From positions 1 through 38,870 of the IMG/VR virus record IMGVR_UViG_3300008996_000017: a stretch of DNA of 38,870 nt, one strand, 5' to 3'. Both the position numbers and the translations under genes were made by a program. This stretch comes from a virus. This document shows positions 22,823 through 28,888 of this stretch, one piece after another. Under the pieces are notes generated by a model that was not told the DNA's origin, ran no database searches, and worked only from the letters and a program-made list of their open reading frames with translations. Each line of letters starts with the position of its first letter. The stretch's first letter is position 1.

Positions 22823-23116
22823 TCAATCTGCCCAACCTTGACTTTCGTTGAGTTGCTCGAAACGGTCATCGTCTCGCCAATCAACATCTGTGGTCGGAAG
22901 GGCCAAGTCATTGTCAGACGGTTCTTGCGAGGCTTCAAAGTCTCGCAACATGTCCAAACGGTGAAGCCGAATCTCAGGGTCGTCCTCGTCGTCAACTCCG
23001 TCAATCTCGTCCTGAACGGACTGATAGGCAGAGCCGTAGTGTTTGTCAAGCACATAACGAGTAATGCGTGGTTCGTCCACAAAGTCTCCAATCTGTAGGT
23101 AAGTGAAGTTTCTCAC
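22823..23116 (-). CDS. Unknown acidic protein (85-97 aa)
   Basis: A strongly acidic protein (EIDGVDDEDDPEIRLHRLDM, DVDWRDDDRFEQ). The longest frame starts with GTG at 23116, which lies inside a 14-bp hairpin stem with no good SD. A second GTG at 23080 has GGAG five bases upstream and would give 85 residues; it may be the true start. Acidic phage proteins of this size sometimes mimic DNA, but no such claim can be shown here. Confidence 0.6.
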   Translation of the reverse strand: MRNFTYLQIGDFVDEPRITRYVLDKHYGSAYQSVQDEIDGVDDEDDPEIRLHRLDMLRDFEASQEPSDNDLALPTTDVDWRDDDRFEQLNESQGWAD

Positions 23117-23142
23117 GGGGGCGAAAAACCCCCGTGAGAAAC
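23108..23142 (-). terminator. 14-bp perfect hairpin
   Basis: GTTTCTCACGGGGG (23108-23121) pairs fully with CCCCCGTGAGAAAC (23129-23142) over a 7-base loop. It lies just after the 44-residue gene and covers the upstream GTG candidate of the acidic gene. On the - strand the loop is TTTTTCG, but no T run follows the stem, so it is a strong structure of uncertain role. Confidence 0.55.
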
Positions 23143-23146
23143 GAAC

Positions 23147-23281
23147 TCAGTGTTTTTTCAAACACCAATTACGGCTGACTGAAATGTCCTCAACAGCCTT
23201 GTCATAACCAAGCTCGTAAACGATACGACCAAAGATTGTCAAGGCGATTGAAGCGCAGGTGAACAAGCCAAACCAGTTCAT
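23147..23281 (-). CDS. Small membrane protein (44 aa)
   Basis: The 44-codon frame starts by ATGA overlap with the upstream coiled-coil gene. Residues 2-22 form one probable membrane helix (NWFGLFTCASIALTIFG) followed by a short charged tail. No family recognised. The pairing of a soluble coiled-coil gene with a small membrane gene by translational coupling supports both being real. Confidence 0.6.
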   Translation of the reverse strand: MNWFGLFTCASIALTIFGRIVYELGYDKAVEDISVSRNWCLKKH

Positions 23282-23436
23282 GACGCAATCCCACGAGTGA
23301 GAGCGAAATGAGTGTTCAACAAGTTGACCAACCCATCGTTTTTCATTTCAAGGTCAGCAATCACATCGGCCTGACGCTCCATTTTGGACTGAAGCTCCTC
23401 AACCTTTTTGTACAACAGATGTTCTGTGTATGTCAT
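23278..23436 (-). CDS. Small coiled-coil protein (52 aa)
   Basis: A 52-codon frame that starts by ATGA overlap with the stop of a 23-codon leader frame and ends by ATGA overlap with the membrane gene. The protein is a charged amphipathic helix (YKKVEELQSKMERQADVIAD, LEMKNDGLVNLL). The SD is poor, so translation may depend on the leader frame. Confidence 0.65.
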   Translation of the reverse strand: MTYTEHLLYKKVEELQSKMERQADVIADLEMKNDGLVNLLNTHFALTRGIAS

Positions 23437-23504
23437 AAAACCCAACTTTCAGATAGTAGGAATAAAGCCCAATGTTGACCTGCCAGGGCAATCGCAGGGT
23501 TCAT
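23433..23504 (-). CDS. Leader-peptide frame 1 (23 aa)
   Basis: Begins MNPAIALA and ends with a TGA overlapping the ATG of the 52-residue gene. It lies in repeat copy 1, downstream of the GTCCA/TGGAC hairpin. The start MN-x-AIALA is shared with leader frame 2. It is probably a coupling or regulatory leader rather than a stable protein. Confidence 0.45.
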   Translation of the reverse strand: MNPAIALAGQHWALFLLSESWVL

Positions 23505-23528
23505 GTTGTTTTGTGTCCACCAATGGAC
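23463..23528 (-). repeat. Intergenic cassette repeat, copy 1
   Basis: 66 bases matching 23765-23831. The outer 14 bases (TAAAGCCCAATGTT) are identical, a four- to five-base middle stretch differs, and the remaining 48 bases differ at five positions. It includes the inverted repeat GTCCA-CCAA-TGGAC and the start of a leader frame. Confidence 0.85.
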
Positions 23529-23538
23529 AAAGCATGTA

Positions 23539-23736
23539 TTAGATGTTCTCCCACTCAATGAGTGACGAAGGAACAACATTTACATCCTCTTTACAGATGC
23601 GAGTCTCGATTTGAACAATGTCACCGAATTGTTGTAGCAAAGCGAGTTCACGACCCAACTCTGACTGTGCGTTCGCAATCTGGTTACGAAGTTCATAGAC
23701 CCTGTTGTTTACTTGCTCAAAAGTTTTATTTTTCAC
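23539..23736 (-). CDS. Small coiled-coil protein (65 aa)
   Basis: 65 residues, GTG start at 23736 with GGGAG six bases upstream and a GTGA overlap with leader frame 2. The N-terminal 35 residues are a likely coiled coil (FEQVNNRVYELRNQIANAQ, SELGRELALLQQFG). The end is a mixed segment (VNVVPSSLIEWENI). It stands between the two copies of the cassette repeat, in the same relation to copy 2 as the 52-residue gene to copy 1. Confidence 0.65.
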   Translation of the reverse strand: MKNKTFEQVNNRVYELRNQIANAQSELGRELALLQQFGDIVQIETRICKEDVNVVPSSLIEWENI

Positions 23737-23807
23737 GATAATCTCCCAAAGTAGTTGTGGTTAGTAAAGCCCAATGTTTTGCTTGCTAGGGCTATCGCAA
23801 GGTTCAT
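23733..23807 (-). CDS. Leader-peptide frame 2 (24 aa)
   Basis: Begins MNLAIALA and ends with a TGA overlapping the GTG of the 65-residue gene. It lies in repeat copy 2, downstream of the GTCCA/TGGAC hairpin. Only the first eight residues resemble leader frame 1. Confidence 0.45.
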   Translation of the reverse strand: MNLAIALASKTLGFTNHNYFGRLS

Positions 23808-23831
23808 GTTGTTTAGAGTCCACCAATGGAC
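23765..23831 (-). repeat. Intergenic cassette repeat, copy 2
   Basis: 67 bases, partner of the copy at 23463-23528. It carries the same hairpin GTCCA-CCAA-TGGAC and the same leader start context (AACAACATGAACC on the - strand). Confidence 0.85.
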
Positions 23832-23842
23832 GATGCTGAAAA

Positions 23843-24064
23843 TCAGCGAGCAATCAACCACTCAAGGTTGACAGTAGGGTCAAGAATCGCCTCAACGACG
23901 GTTCCAATGTTGACGCCATGCTCCTCGACGAAGCCCAAGCCATAGGTATTGACAACATCGTCAATGTCTAAGCCTGTCAACTCGGTCAGAGCCTGAACAG
24001 AGCGCCACGAGTCATCAGACTCATCAACCCAGACCTCACGGTCATAATCATGTAATACGGACAT
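23843..24064 (-). CDS. Unknown acidic protein (73 aa)
   Basis: Start placed at the ATG at 24064 (a TTG lies two codons upstream). The protein is acidic and likely folded (REVWVDESDDSWRSVQALTE, LTGLDIDDVVNTYGLGFVEE). It is the first gene after the non-coding control region in the - strand arm and precedes repeat copy 2, so it is probably expressed very early. No family recognised. Confidence 0.6.
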   Translation of the reverse strand: MSVLHDYDREVWVDESDDSWRSVQALTELTGLDIDDVVNTYGLGFVEEHGVNIGTVVEAILDPTVNLEWLIAR

Positions 24065-24140
24065 AACCAACCTGCTTTCATGTGAAGTGAATACAACAAC
24101 CGACCCAATGAGTGAGAGTCAGGATGAGAGGGGGAAATTA

Positions 24141-24177
24141 GCAACCCCCCCCACCAAAATCCCTTTGGGGGGGGTGC
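24141..24177. promoter_or_regulatory. C8/G8 hairpin
   Basis: C8 at 24145-24152 pairs with G8 at 24167-24174, flanked by GCA and TGC, with a loop holding CCCTTT. The same CCCTTTGGGG core occurs in the other non-coding hairpin at 16961-16992. Confidence 0.55.
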
Positions 24178-24425
24178 AAGAAAGGTGAACAGTCATAGGG
24201 GGGCGGAAAAAGAATGGGTTGACCTTGACACGGCTGACCACACTGGTGCTGAACTGGTTGTGTGCCTGTATGACACGACGGGGGGGGTGGGGGTGTGCGC
24301 CCGTCAGGCTACCAAGGGACGGGCACTGGTCATGTCCGTAGCATCGATTTCCCCCAATCCGAGCAGGGTTTTTGCGACACGTGGGGGTACTAACTTTTAA
24401 GTACCAGCACCCTAAAATTGACACG

Positions 24426-24461
24426 AAATTTGGTACAAAATTTGGTGCAATGCACGTGCAT
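24426..24461. repeat. Tandem 12-base repeat plus palindrome
   Basis: AAATTTGGTACA (24426-24437) and AAATTTGGTGCA (24438-24449) are adjacent direct repeats with one difference, followed at once by the perfect palindrome ATGCACGTGCAT (24450-24461). The arrangement resembles iterons or a paired protein-binding site. Confidence 0.6.
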
Positions 24462-24488
24462 CTTTTTGGCACCCGGTGCATTGGTTTT

Positions 24489-24500
24489 GTGGTTGACCAC
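24489..24500. promoter_or_regulatory. Candidate operator GTGGTTGACCAC
   Basis: A nearly perfect 12-base palindrome, related to the one at 24575-24586. Half sites GACCAC also occur at 24236 and 24715. Confidence 0.4.
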
Positions 24501-24574
24501 GGTGAGCAGTTTTGTGGTTTGGTTGGCGGTGGTTTTTGCCGCACCGCATAGGTTGGGTTAGTGTGGTCTCCCTT

Positions 24575-24586
24575 GTGGTCGACCAG
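24575..24586. promoter_or_regulatory. Candidate operator GTGGTCGACCAG
   Basis: Contains the perfect palindrome TGGTCGACCA at 24576-24585. It is 86 bases from the related site at 24489. Confidence 0.4.
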
Positions 24587-24593
24587 TGTTCTG

Positions 24594-24624
24594 CGGTTTG
24601 TCAGCCTGAGGGGCTGACAAACCG
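24594..24624. terminator. 13-bp perfect hairpin in the control region
   Basis: CGGTTTGTCAGCC (24594-24606) pairs fully with GGCTGACAAACCG (24612-24624) over a 5-base loop. It lies downstream of the 42-residue gene on the - strand. No T run follows; it may separate the first two small genes from the rest of the arm. Confidence 0.45.
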
Positions 24625-24743
24625 AACATGTCTTGAGACAGTTCTGTTCTTCCCCCCATCCCTACCCTTCCCCCCAAGTGTTACATATCTGTGAGTGTTT
24701 GTTCGACCACAGGCGGTGGGGGTTGTTTTGTAAGTACTGGCGC

Positions 24744-24872
24744 CTATTTTTGACGTGCTGTTTTTCTAGCCTTTTTGGTCGAAACTGGAACACAGTTAGG
24801 GACTTTTTTGCCGTTTTTAATCTTGTAACCCTTTTGAACGTACCCTGTCCAACATGGTCCTTTGGTTGCCAT
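24744..24872 (-). CDS. Small conserved-looking basic protein (42 aa)
   Basis: The frame starts with an ATG overlapping by one base the stop of the upstream gene (TGATG). The protein begins MATKGPCWTGYVQKGYKIKN and continues to KKVPNCVPV and a Lys/Arg tail. The CW-x-GY ... NGKKVPNCVP pattern is, from memory, that of a short protein common in marine and freshwater phages. Two cysteines and a basic tail could bind nucleic acid, but function is unknown. Confidence 0.75.
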   Translation of the reverse strand: MATKGPCWTGYVQKGYKIKNGKKVPNCVPVSTKKARKTARQK

Positions 24873-25189
24873 CAGGAACCTTTAACCCATTTTTTGTTTT
24901 TTGGTTGGGCTGTCTTGGATGGGGACCATTTGACTTTGTCTGCCCAGTATGCAGCAGACATTGGCCCACGAGCAATGTTGCTGCGATGACGGGATTTGAA
25001 AGCTTCACGCTGTCCAGCGGTCTGATTGGTTCTGACACCTTGTTGACCGAATCGAATCGTTTTGACTTGACCACCACTTTTAGCTACAACGATGTGTGAC
25101 TTGGTTGGGTGTCCTGGGGTTGCTTTTGGTTTGTTGTAACCAGAAACACCTGCACGTGCGAGTCTTGGGTCTTTTTTGCTTGTTGCCAT
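24872..25189 (-). CDS. Conserved-looking basic phage protein (105 aa)
   Basis: A very basic, Gly-rich protein: KKDPRLARAGVSGYNKPK at the start, then HPTKSHIVVAK, VKTIRFGQQG, and a C-terminal AFKSRHRSNIARGPMSAAYW segment. From memory, proteins of this form occur widely in tailed phages of aquatic bacteria with no known function. A nucleic-acid-binding role fits the charge. AAAGGG lies eleven bases before the ATG. It is the first gene of the - strand arm, divergent from the small terminase gene 45 bases away. Confidence 0.75.
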   Translation of the reverse strand: MATSKKDPRLARAGVSGYNKPKATPGHPTKSHIVVAKSGGQVKTIRFGQQGVRTNQTAGQREAFKSRHRSNIARGPMSAAYWADKVKWSPSKTAQPKNKKWVKGS

Positions 25190-25213
25190 ATAGTATTTAC
25201 CCTTTGTTACCTG

Positions 25214-25234
25214 TAACGAATTGCCTTATTAGCA
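25214..25234 (+). promoter_or_regulatory. TAACRAA start-proximal element, copy 2
   Basis: TAACGAA at 25214-25220, then CTTATTAG, then the ATG at 25235 (14-base gap). No + strand gene ends here, so the element is not simply a stop codon context. GTTAC-CT-GTAAC also forms a small inverted repeat. TTGTTA (25204-25209) and TATTAG (25227-25232) are 17 bases apart and could be a weak promoter. Confidence 0.5.
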
Positions 25235-25669
25235 ATGAAGCATAATGAAGAACTAACGCTTACACAGCAACAACAGGTTTATGTTGAGTGGTTGTGCACT
25301 GCTCCAAGCGAGCGTTTGCCGGCCACAAAGAAGGCAATGGCATTAGAACTTGGTGTTGATATTACAACACTACGTCGCTGGGAAAAGAAAGAAGTGTTTC
25401 GCAATGTCTGGAAGGACACTGTGGACGAAGTACAAGGTTCGCCAGAGCGAACTCAGCGCTTGCTGGACACTTTGTACAGCAAAGCGCTTGATGGTGATAC
25501 TAAGTCTGCACAGTTGTATTTGCAGGCTACGAACCGTATGGCTCCGCCTACGGTAACGGTTCAGACTAATAAGAAAGCAGCAGAACTTTCTGATGCTGAG
25601 TTGGATTCTTTGATTGCTGCGGTAGCGGAGCGAGAGAAGGCTCAACGTACACACTTGAAGGCATTGTGA
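25235..25669 (+). CDS. terS: Small terminase subunit (putative)
   Basis: 144 residues. The N-terminus has TLTQQQQVYVEWL, then a helix-turn-helix (ATKKAMALELGVDITTLRRW), then a helical segment (GSPERTQRLLDTLYSKALDG) and a short charged tail, as in many phage small terminases that recognise the packaging site and oligomerise. It is the first gene of the late arm, but the large terminase gene is 3.7 kb downstream, with small structural genes between. There is no clear SD; a TAACGAA element precedes it. Confidence 0.7.
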   Translation: MKHNEELTLTQQQQVYVEWLCTAPSERLPATKKAMALELGVDITTLRRWEKKEVFRNVWKDTVDEVQGSPERTQRLLDTLYSKALDGDTKSAQLYLQATNRMAPPTVTVQTNKKAAELSDAELDSLIAAVAEREKAQRTHLKAL

Positions 25670-25671
25670 AT

Positions 25672-25806
25672 ATGGTCGAATGTCCTGAGTGTGGCGAGGA
25701 GTATCCACCTGTGGCAACACATTGGATTTGTCCAGCGTGCGGGATTGATGACAGGGCACAGCCAAAGATGGCGGTGTTTGAATTGAGGGATTATGGCGAC
25801 AACTAA
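25672..25806 (+). CDS. Small zinc-ribbon protein (44 aa)
   Basis: 44 codons, starting two bases after the small terminase stop and overlapping the next gene by 14 bases. Two CxxC knuckles (C4-x2-C7 and C20-x2-C23) form a compact zinc ribbon: VECPECGEEYPPV and HWICPACG. The remainder is charged. It could bind DNA or RNA; no specific family name is given. Confidence 0.7.
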   Translation: MVECPECGEEYPPVATHWICPACGIDDRAQPKMAVFELRDYGDN

Positions 25807-26098
25807 CGATGCGATGTTTACGGCCCTTTCGGGCTCGTATCCATCTGCCGGTCAGACCCTTGGCGACTTGTTGTATGCGTTCTGGTCTGAGAAGGGTTTG
25901 CAGTATCGTGGCACGCTAGAGCGTGATTGGTATATTAGCGAGGGTGCTGTTGGCACAACTCTTGGTGATTTGGCTAACGATTACTTTTCAAACCTGTATG
26001 ACGTTGTGATTTTTAATTACTCTGAACCAGATGAGTGGTTGGAGTTGCAAGTGTTTGACCGTTTTGACACGGTTGAACAGCAAGTATTTTTTATTTAG
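25793..26098 (+). CDS. Probable small virion protein (101 aa)
   Basis: A soluble alpha/beta protein with many Gly, Asp, Tyr and Phe (SAGQTLGDLLYAFWSEKG, VGTTLGDLANDYFSN). GAGGG lies five bases upstream of the ATG. The two TLGDL units (near residues 22 and 56) hint at an internal repeat. It stands between zinc-ribbon and beta-rich structural genes; a virion role is inferred by context only. Confidence 0.6.
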   Translation: MATTNDAMFTALSGSYPSAGQTLGDLLYAFWSEKGLQYRGTLERDWYISEGAVGTTLGDLANDYFSNLYDVVIFNYSEPDEWLELQVFDRFDTVEQQVFFI

Positions 26099-26099
26099 G

Positions 26100-26120
26100 T
26101 AACGATTCAGGAGAACATAT
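26100..26120 (+). promoter_or_regulatory. TAACRAA-like element with SD, copy 3
   Basis: TAACGAT at 26100-26106, then the SD AGGAGA, then the ATG at 26121 with the same 14-base gap. It lacks the TATTAG-like part of the other copies. Confidence 0.35.
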
Positions 26121-26501
26121 ATGGCAACTTTCACAAAAATAGCATTCAACCCTGCTGGCGGTACTCCTGCTGGAACAGGTTTGGGTATTCCGGTCACAGC
26201 AACAACAGTTGGCACCGTGGGAACAGTTATTCACACTGCTTCGACAACACCTGCAACTATTGACGAAGTGTGGATTTACGCACAGAACTACGACACTACA
26301 GACCGTAAACTCACCATTCAGTGGGGTGCGGCAACTGCTGGAACACACGAAATTGAATACACCGTTAAAGCGGAAAGTGGTTTGTATCTAGTTTGTCCGG
26401 GTCTTATTATGCAGGGCAACGCTACAGCAAAGGTTATTTCTGCTATTGCCGCAACTGCAACTGCGATTGTTTTGTACGGGTACGTTAACCGTATTGCCTA
26501 A
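26121..26501 (+). CDS. Probable beta-rich virion protein (126 aa)
   Basis: A Thr/Ala/Gly-rich beta protein (TATTVGTVGTVIHTASTTPA, TIDEVWIYAQNYDTTDRKLT) without a charged core, in the manner of capsid decoration or tail accessory proteins. AGGAG gives a good SD. The strand pattern with a hydrophobic end (TAIVLYGYVNRIA) suggests a jelly-roll or Ig-type fold. No specific family recognised. Confidence 0.6.
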   Translation: MATFTKIAFNPAGGTPAGTGLGIPVTATTVGTVGTVIHTASTTPATIDEVWIYAQNYDTTDRKLTIQWGAATAGTHEIEYTVKAESGLYLVCPGLIMQGNATAKVISAIAATATAIVLYGYVNRIA

Positions 26502-26511
26502 GGGGTACTAA

Positions 26512-27060
26512 GTGCCTTCATATCTAAGAACAACAGCAGGTGGTAAAGCCATCAGTGGTGGTTCATTGGCTCCACGCACGAATAGATACAGTGCTGGTTC
26601 GGTTGCAACAAATGCTCTTGGAGTTCTAACTCTTGACCTTCCTATTTTGGCAACAGCAACAGCAGCAAATGCTGGTTTTACTGTTGTTATTAGCAACTAT
26701 GATGCAACAGTTACATACACGTTGTCAACAACTTCTGGTACTGTTGCCAGGTCAACAAATACAATTACACAAAGTGGTTTGGCTGCTAGCGCTTCTGCAA
26801 CAGTTACTGTAACTGCTAGTAAAACTGGATTTACATCTGCTGCACCAGTAACAAGGTCTGGAACCGCAGCCGCTTCTTGTTCTTGTGTGTTCCAATACTC
26901 GCAAACAGAAGGTGGAAACTGTTGTTGTACTGGAATGTGCGGAGCAGCAAACCAAGTATGCTGTTACGACATTTATGTTTATGCACCAGCATCATCACCT
27001 TGCACTGGAAGTTGCAGTAACAGCGTTGGTGGATGGTACGCTTGTGACGGAACCTGTTAA
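26512..27060 (+). CDS. Virion protein with Ig-like region and cysteine-rich C-terminus
   Basis: 182 residues, GTG start with AGGGG upstream. Residues 1-120 are Thr/Ala/Ser-rich beta strands with an Ig-like look (AGFTVVISNYDATVTYTLST, ATVTVTASKTGFTSAAPV). The last 60 residues hold 12 cysteines (CSC, NCCC, GMC, VCC, PC, SC, AC, TC), unlike anything else in this genome. Such knots are usual in secreted or surface adhesive domains and need an oxidising environment or a metal. It may be a virion surface adhesin or decoration protein. No family recognised. Confidence 0.6.
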   Translation: MPSYLRTTAGGKAISGGSLAPRTNRYSAGSVATNALGVLTLDLPILATATAANAGFTVVISNYDATVTYTLSTTSGTVARSTNTITQSGLAASASATVTVTASKTGFTSAAPVTRSGTAAASCSCVFQYSQTEGGNCCCTGMCGAANQVCCYDIYVYAPASSPCTGSCSNSVGGWYACDGTC

Positions 27061-27079
27061 ATAAAATTCAAGGAGAATT

Positions 27080-27337
27080 ATGTCAAACACTGAAGAATAT
27101 GTAAGTCCAGATGGATACCCACAATCACCGTTTAATAGAAATGCACCTGTAAACTGGTATGCTTTTGTAATTGATGGTGAAGTTGTTTGGATGCAAACAT
27201 GTCAAGTTTCTTTGGAGTTCTTGAACATTGTATTGAAATCTGACCCAAAGATTATTCCTGTGCCAGATTCTTTGGCTGGTGAAGTTCTTTCTGGTTGGAC
27301 TTGGGATGGATTTGAGTTCCATGAGCCAACAGCCTAA
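27080..27337 (+). CDS. Small conserved-looking phage protein (85 aa)
   Basis: AAGGAGAATT precedes the ATG. After a Pro/Asn-rich start the protein has YAFVIDGEVVWMQTCQVS, a helix (LEFLNIVLKSDPKII) and GWTWDGFEF. From memory this order resembles a small protein found in many aquatic myo- and podoviruses, of unknown function. Its end overlaps the next gene by 17 bases. Confidence 0.65.
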   Translation: MSNTEEYVSPDGYPQSPFNRNAPVNWYAFVIDGEVVWMQTCQVSLEFLNIVLKSDPKIIPVPDSLAGEVLSGWTWDGFEFHEPTA

Positions 27338-27566
27338 AGAACTAACACCGTTTCAAATACATAAACAACGCTTTGGTGCTGCCAAACCGTGGCACGCAAT
27401 ACAGCGTGAACACAGGGTTGACACTGAAGTATCTATGAGTAGATATTCTATTTGTGAGGGTTGTCCTTCGTTTTTGAATATTACAAAACAGTGTAAAGAG
27501 TGTGGTTGTTTTATGAAAATTAAAACAAAAATTGATACCGCTGTTTGCCCAATTGGGAAATGGTAA
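27321..27566 (+). CDS. Small cysteine-cluster (zinc-binding) protein
   Basis: About 81 residues from the ATG at 27321 (the frame is open from 27279, but that stretch overlaps the previous gene heavily). The C-terminal half has ICEGCPSFLNITKQCKECGC followed by FMKIKTK and AVCPIGKW, so about five cysteines suited to one or two zinc sites. Related proteins are, from memory, common in aquatic phages and have no known function. It ends by overlapping the start of the secreted protein gene by seven bases. Confidence 0.65.
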   Translation: MSQQPKELTPFQIHKQRFGAAKPWHAIQREHRVDTEVSMSRYSICEGCPSFLNITKQCKECGCFMKIKTKIDTAVCPIGKW

Positions 27567-28888
27567 AATCTCGCTGGATTATTTTTGCTCCAGTAGCTTT
27601 ATTAGCATTGTGGTCTACCGTAGCAAAAGCAGACGGACTTGGAGATTGGACAGCATCTCAGTCTTGTGTCAACTCAGGTTCTGTTGAGGTTGTAGAGAAC
27701 TCGATTCTTATTACTGGTCCAAATTATGGTGGTTGTTCTGGCGCAGCACATTGGACAAAAATTGAAACCACAATTCCAAAAGGTGTAAATAGTATTTCAT
27801 TTAATTGGTCTTACTGGACTAATGACGGTGCTTACTATGACCCACCACAATATGCAGTCAATGATGTTTATACACAATTGACACAACAAAATACCGCCTC
27901 GGGTTCATTGACTGTGCCGGTAGTTGCTGGGGATATATTTACATTTAGGCAATATTCAATTGACACGTGTTGCGGACCGGGTCACTTACAGATAAGCAAT
28001 CTTTCACTATGGGAATTTACAACAACATCCACAACCCTAACGACGACGACAACTACTACTATTGCCCCGTCAACGACTGTCCCTGTCACGAGCACTACTA
28101 CTACGACGCTTCCAGAAACCTCAAGTACGAGTACAACGACGAGCACGACGTCTACTTCAACTACGACAACCACGACGACTACAACATCGTCAACGACGAG
28201 TACTACAACAACAAGTTCAACTCCTTCAGCACCCGTTGAAATTTACGTTCCCGAAGAGCCTGAAGAAACAACGACAAGCACCACAGAGCCAGTAGAAGAG
28301 GAACCCATTCCAGAGGAGACGCTTCCAGAAGAAACAACCACAACAGTTGAAGAAGAGACCACAACAACTGAGGAAGTGACCACAACATCTGAAGCACCTG
28401 AAGAAACTACCACAACGGTAGAACCAGATTTGGAGCCATTGGCTGAAGAAGAAATAGATGCCCTCATTGCTGAAGCCACAACTGTGGAAGAACTTCAGGA
28501 AGCACTAGAGGAGTTAACCCCTGAACAGGTTGAGCAGGTTGTTGACCAGATTCTGGCACAGGAAGAACCACCCACCCAAGAGCAGGCTGTCGCTTTGGCG
28601 ACTAGCCCAGAGGTGCTGTCAGTTGTCACGCCACAGCAGGCGGTTGAAATCTTTGAGTCTTTGGATGTGGCCGAACTGAGTATCGAGGAAAAAGATGCGG
28701 TCACAGAAGCTGTCCAGTCTGCATCCGTAGAGGTGCGACAGGCGTTTGAAGAAACCATTGACATATTCTCCGACGACTTCGGTGACTACGTTCCTTTGGG
28801 TTCTGCTGTGCCAGTAAATACTCGCCGTACCCTGATTGCCGTAGCGGCTGGTGCTACAGCCATTGCTGTGTCTTCACGAAAGCAGTAA
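27560..28888 (+). CDS. Secreted Thr-rich (mucin-like) surface protein
   Basis: About 442 residues from the ATG at 27560. Parts in order: signal peptide (IIFAPVALLALWSTVAKADG); an N-terminal domain to about residue 150 with five or so cysteines and many aromatics; a Thr/Ser stalk of about 75 residues; an acidic Glu/Thr/Pro-rich stretch of about 75 residues; a helical part with repeated motifs (TPEQVEQVVDQIL, SPEVLSVVTPQQAVEIFES); and a hydrophobic C-terminal helix (TLIAVAAGATAIAV). This is the plan of exported, membrane-held proteins of actinobacteria, not of a usual virion protein. It may be displayed on the infected cell. Host origin is possible. The stop TAA begins a TAACGAA element. Confidence 0.65.
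   Translation: MVKSRWIIFAPVALLALWSTVAKADGLGDWTASQSCVNSGSVEVVENSILITGPNYGGCSGAAHWTKIETTIPKGVNSISFNWSYWTNDGAYYDPPQYAVNDVYTQLTQQNTASGSLTVPVVAGDIFTFRQYSIDTCCGPGHLQISNLSLWEFTTTSTTLTTTTTTTIAPSTTVPVTSTTTTTLPETSSTSTTTSTTSTSTTTTTTTTTSSTTSTTTTSSTPSAPVEIYVPEEPEETTTSTTEPVEEEPIPEETLPEETTTTVEEETTTTEEVTTTSEAPEETTTTVEPDLEPLAEEEIDALIAEATTVEELQEALEELTPEQVEQVVDQILAQEEPPTQEQAVALATSPEVLSVVTPQQAVEIFESLDVAELSIEEKDAVTEAVQSASVEVRQAFEETIDIFSDDFGDYVPLGSAVPVNTRRTLIAVAAGATAIAVSSRKQ

Larger units (their letters stand above)
24120..24743. promoter_or_regulatory. Non-coding repeat-rich region, candidate control/origin region
   Basis: About 620 bases without a convincing gene on either strand, near the divergence of the early and late arms. 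It holds a C8/G8 hairpin, further G tracts (24270-24297), a tandem 12-base direct repeat, an ATGCACGTGCAT palindrome, two GTGGTYGACCA palindromes with extra half sites, and a 13-bp hairpin. No clear -10/-35 pair was found. Origin or operator function is inferred from position and repeats. Confidence 0.55.

Noticed and set aside
24119-24544. 141-codon - strand frame in the control region
   Set aside because: Its composition (Pro, Thr, Cys, Trp from G/C runs and palindromes) is not protein-like, and it covers the hairpin and operator-like sites.
24397-24756. Similarity between AAGTACCAGCACC (24399) and AAGTACTGGCGCC (24732), each followed by TTGAC
   Set aside because: The second copy overlaps the 3' end of the 42-residue gene, the similarity is partial, and no -10 box lies at proper distance from either TTGAC, so a promoter pair is not supported.
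28021-28240. Micro-satellite-like ACN repeats, considered as a CRISPR or simple repeat locus
   Set aside because: They are codons of the Thr/Ser-rich stalk of the secreted protein; units are irregular and there are no spacers.
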